From a bacterium (GTDB taxonomy: Bacteria; Patescibacteriota; Minisyncoccia; UBA6257; GWB1-50-10): DNA of 9,213 nt. The position numbers and the translations under genes are program-made. The notes beneath the pieces are model-generated. The model ran no database searches, was not told the DNA's origin, and worked only from the letters and a program-made list of their open reading frames with translations. Numbering within the stretch: position 1 is the first letter of the stretch; every line of letters starts with the position of its first letter. Below are positions 7,740-9,213 of this stretch, in pieces. Where the stretch lies: the NCBI GenBank assembly GCA_027310975.1, contig DAICZV010000013.1, positions 266 to 9,478 on the forward strand, given 5' to 3'.

Positions 7740-8552
7740 TTATTTAATGGCCACCAGAGCGTCTATCTTGGCGTTGATGGTGTTTTGCAGAACCTGATTT
7801 TTACCGGCTACGTCATTAATCTCATTAAGAGCCACTGCCGCCTTCAGCGGATCATCGCTCATGTTGATAATAGCGGTGAAAACGGCCAGTTTTTCCTCCC
7901 ATAGGTTTAGGTTCTCTAAGTGCCAGGCCGCCAGTTGGGACGGGACAGCCAATTGCAGAAGACCATTGATCTCGTTGTTTATGATTGCTATATATTCGTT
8001 TATTAACGATGGGTCGTTCTGTGAAACGAATTTATCTATAACGCTGGCCAGGGTGACGTTCGGAAAACCAGCGAAATTTTTTCTTGAAAGAGTGCCAACC
8101 GCGTTAATATAAGAGAGTTGGCTAGACGTTGAGTTGTCGCTCGTTATGGCTATATCGTTAATGGTAAATATTTTTGATGGAACTGTTTGGTTCAATGAGT
8201 TCGCAAGTTGACTACTGACCGCGTCAACCGACGGGAAACTGACGGTATTCGTCGCGTTCGGCGTGGCGTTCGTGAAGCCGTTGTTCATTTGGAGGATATT
8301 TTGGGCGTAGCTTTGAATGAGCGAGTCCGTCATATTCCCGTTCCCAACCGCCGTGCCGGCGGAGCCGGCTTGGTCACCTCCGGAAGTTACGCTATTCGTT
8401 CCCGAAGCGTAATTCAGACTGCCATCAACCCCCGTTCCGGCCTTGGCCACGATGAGCGGCCGGTCACTTGACGCGGGTGAACCGATAATGATGAAAAATA
8501 AGGCGACCCCGCCCAAAAGAACGATTGCGGCTATGATTTTTCGTCTTTTCAT
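7740..8552 (-). CDS. Membrane-anchored exported protein of a T4SS-like cluster, unknown function
   Basis: This 270-residue protein begins MKRRK and a hydrophobic helix (6-24, IIAAIVLLGGVALFFIIIG). No convincing signal-peptidase site or lipobox follows, so it is probably an N-terminally anchored protein with its body outside the cytoplasm. Residues 30-75 are a Gly/Ser/Ala/Thr linker. The rest is predicted helical, with a recognisable C-terminal stretch: VPSQLAAWHLENLNLWEE at 203-220 followed by FTAIINMSDDPLKAAVALNEI at 225-245. There is no cysteine. I recall this type of C-terminal helical domain in unnamed Parcubacteria proteins next to VirB6/PrgI genes, but I cannot name a function. As first gene of the operon it sits 41 nt behind the rsmA stop and has its own promoter candidate. 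A pseudopilus-like or periplasmic scaffold role is only a guess. Confidence 0.8.
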   Translation of the reverse strand: MKRRKIIAAIVLLGGVALFFIIIGSPASSDRPLIVAKAGTGVDGSLNYASGTNSVTSGGDQAGSAGTAVGNGNMTDSLIQSYAQNILQMNNGFTNATPNATNTVSFPSVDAVSSQLANSLNQTVPSKIFTINDIAITSDNSTSSQLSYINAVGTLSRKNFAGFPNVTLASVIDKFVSQNDPSLINEYIAIINNEINGLLQLAVPSQLAAWHLENLNLWEEKLAVFTAIINMSDDPLKAAVALNEINDVAGKNQVLQNTINAKIDALVAIK

Positions 8553-8568
8553 GTGTCGCTTTCATATC

Positions 8569-8597
8569 AGTATACCATTTTAAAAGCGAACTTTTAA
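8569..8597 (-). promoter_or_regulatory. Extended -10 promoter candidate for the secretion operon
   Basis: On the minus strand, TTAAAA at 8597-8592 and TATACT at 8574-8569 are separated by 17 nt, and TATACT is preceded by TGG, giving an extended -10 (TGNTATACT). The -35 matches TTGACA in four of six positions and the -10 matches TATAAT in five of six. A start point near 8562 would give a leader of only about 10 nt before the ATG at 8552. The -35 overlaps the rsmA stop codon. This is inferred from sequence alone; read-through from rsmA could also drive the operon. Confidence 0.5.
8580..8597. repeat. Perfect 7-bp inverted repeat with 4-nt loop at the rsmA/operon junction
   Basis: TTAAAAG (8580-8586) and CTTTTAA (8591-8597) form a perfect stem with a four-base loop, which reads UUCG in RNA made from the minus strand. 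It spans the rsmA stop codon and the proposed -35. The stem is A+T-rich with a single G-C pair and no T-run follows, so it is a poor terminator. It could help stabilise the rsmA mRNA end or be incidental. Confidence 0.45.
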
Positions 8598-8941
8598 TCG
8601 TTTTGGGCCGATTTTAAGCCCCGAGCCAGTTTTATTATCGTAGAGAGGGCCAGGTCTTGGGGCCGGGCGGACGGGCTGACGCCAGAACGCTTTAATTTTT
8701 CGGATAACTCCTCCCTAGCTCCCCATTTAGCGCTCCCAGCCGTTAAATTATTCAATACGGTTTTTCGGGGCTGCCGAAAAAGAGCCTGGATGAAGGGGTA
8801 AAAAACCCTAGGTTCCATCTGCTCTTTGGAGTGCGGAGTGATTTTGATGATCGCTGAGTCCACTTTCGGGGAGGGATGGAAGTTCCCGCGGCCGATGTAA
8901 CCGACTATCTCCGGTTTGGCCCAAAATTGGACGCTCGCGGA
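8594..8941 (-). CDS. rsmA: rsmA (ksgA), C-terminal fragment after a frameshift
   Basis: This is the 3' part of the 16S rRNA adenine(1518)-N6/adenine(1519)-N6 dimethyltransferase gene, in a different frame from the 5' part at 8905-9213. RsmA-type sequence resumes at about 8941 and runs 115 codons to TAA at 8596-8594. It contains SASVQFWAKPEIVGYIGRG, then FHPSPKVDSAII, the conserved segment after the catalytic domain, and the C-terminal helical domain with FIQALFRQPRKTVLNNL and a PSARPQDLAL-type ending. A gene caller would probably start it at the GTG at 8863, but that codon is the conserved valine of PKVDSAII and not a true start. There is no ribosome site in front of it. As drawn, the gene cannot make a full RsmA unless the frameshift is an assembly error or is bypassed. 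About eight residues normally found before the SVQF-type segment are missing at the junction. Confidence 0.8.
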   Translation of the reverse strand, partial: SASVQFWAKPEIVGYIGRGNFHPSPKVDSAIIKITPHSKEQMEPRVFYPFIQALFRQPRKTVLNNLTAGSAKWGAREELSEKLKRSGVSPSARPQDLALSTIIKLARGLKSAQND

Positions 8942-9213
8942 ACGGCGCAGAGACGTTCCGCGACCTCCTTTTGGACCGTGAGGACGACTCGTTCGGGTTT
9001 ATGGTTCAGTTCTGACAGTACCCGCAGAAGATGGCCGGTGATGTAGTAGGGAATGTTTCCCGCCACTTTGTATTTAGTATTTTGTATACCGTATTTAGTA
9101 TCCTTAACTGCGCTCGGCAATATTTTTAAAGCGTCGCCGGCGACGATTTTAATTTTCTGGTCGTTTTTAAATTTTGTTTTTAAAAAAACGGCCAGGCGCT
9201 CGTCTTTTTCCAC
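8905..9213 (-). CDS. rsmA: rsmA (ksgA), N-terminal/middle fragment ending in a frameshift; 5' end beyond window
   Basis: This is the middle of RsmA, which dimethylates A1518 and A1519 of 16S rRNA with S-adenosylmethionine during small-subunit maturation. Visible family motifs are the VEKDERL segment at the window edge (the Glu contacts the SAM ribose in the family), GDAL at about residues 26-29 of the visible part, the catalytic NIPYYIT motif at 53-59, and VVLTVQKEVAERLCA at 76-90. The glycine-rich SAM loop lies outside the window; the GTG at 9213-9211 is the valine of the VEKD motif and not a start. True RsmA sequence ends at about 8944; the next dozen codons (VPRASNFGPNRR) are out of frame and end at a stop at 8905. 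A Lys/Tyr/Asn-rich insertion (DTKYGIQNTKYKV) separates GDALKILP from the catalytic motif and comes from a 21-nt-period DNA repeat. Confidence 0.85.
   Translation of the reverse strand: MEKDERLAVFLKTKFKNDQKIKIVAGDALKILPSAVKDTKYGIQNTKYKVAGNIPYYITGHLLRVLSELNHKPERVVLTVQKEVAERLCAVPRASNFGPNRR
8935..8963. repeat. Perfect 10-bp inverted repeat, 9-nt loop, at the rsmA frameshift
   Basis: TCGCGGAACG (8935-8944) and CGTTCCGCGA (8954-8963) are perfect reverse complements around a 9-nt spacer. The stem is G+C-rich and would form a strong hairpin. It lies inside the rsmA coding region, and the point where the reading frame changes (8942-8944) falls within the downstream arm as read from the minus strand. 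Confidence 0.9.
9070..9101. repeat. Direct repeat of 11 bp at a 21-nt period inside rsmA
   Basis: GTATTTAGTAT occurs at 9070-9080 and again at 9091-9101, exactly 21 nt apart, with further A+T-rich similarity between the copies. Because the period is a multiple of three, the gene stays open and the repeats encode DTKYGIQ and NTKYKVA, a linker just before the NIPYY catalytic motif. Confidence 0.8.

Noticed and set aside
4094..8552. Lipoprotein signals in the exported proteins
   Set aside because: None of the three N-termini has a cysteine after the hydrophobic core, so no lipobox is present.
8580..8597. Rho-independent terminator after rsmA
   Set aside because: The stem is only 7 bp, nearly all A-T, and no T-run follows on either strand.
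1..9213. Integrative conjugative element or plasmid transfer region
   Set aside because: No relaxase, coupling protein, integrase, origin of transfer or attachment repeats are visible, and the flanking gene is the housekeeping rsmA.
1..9213. Alternative genetic code (UGA as Gly or Trp)
   Set aside because: Genes end at TGA in ATGA overlaps with the next gene, and the coding frames read sensibly with the standard bacterial code.
1..9213. CRISPR arrays, tRNA, rRNA or riboswitches
   Set aside because: The window is almost fully coding; no regularly spaced repeats or RNA-gene signatures were seen in the few non-coding bases.

Overview
The window looks like chromosomal DNA from a member of the Candidate Phyla Radiation (Patescibacteria, probably a Parcubacteria-type lineage). 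The basis is a tightly packed single-strand cluster holding a PrgI-family protein, a VirB4 ATPase split into two genes, a VirB6/TrbL-like membrane protein and several lineage-type proteins of unknown function, placed directly behind rsmA (ksgA). This gene set and order match what I remember of that group; no search was run. UGA is used as a stop in the ATGA junctions, so the UGA=Gly code of Gracilibacteria/Absconditabacteria is not in use.

Layout, in transcription order (everything is on the minus strand, so from high to low coordinates). 8594-9213: the 3' two thirds of rsmA, the 16S rRNA dimethyladenosine transferase. It is broken by a frameshift at about 8942-8944, exactly on a perfect 10-bp inverted repeat (8935-8963), and it carries an in-frame 21-nt-period repeat at 9070-9101. 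8553-8600: a short gap with an extended -10 promoter candidate overlapping the end of rsmA. 7740-8552: membrane-anchored exported protein of unknown function. 6064-7737: secreted Ser/Thr/Asn-rich protein with six cysteines. 4094-6082: polytopic VirB6/TrbL-like protein with a long charged cytoplasmic tail. 3068-4090: soluble protein with a helical head and a long disordered tail. 2574-3065: PrgI-family (VirB3-like) protein. 1910-2560: VirB4/TraC-type N-terminal domain as a separate protein. 150-1913: VirB4 ATPase body. 1-153: start of a small membrane protein that runs off the window.

The eight genes from 8552 down to 1 are separated by gaps of 2, 3, 2 and 13 nt or overlap by 19, 4 and 4 nt, so they look like one operon read from a promoter near 8570-8597. 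Together they encode the inner-membrane core of a reduced type IV secretion-like machine: an ATPase (VirB4 in two pieces), a VirB3-like subunit (PrgI), a channel subunit (VirB6-like), and exported or membrane-anchored subunits that could form the extracytoplasmic part. No relaxase, coupling protein, cell-wall hydrolase, integrase or attachment site is visible, so a role in conjugation is not supported by this window. DNA uptake, protein export or cell-contact functions remain open.

There is no stretch longer than about 45 bases without a gene. I see no RNA genes, CRISPR arrays or insertion sequences.
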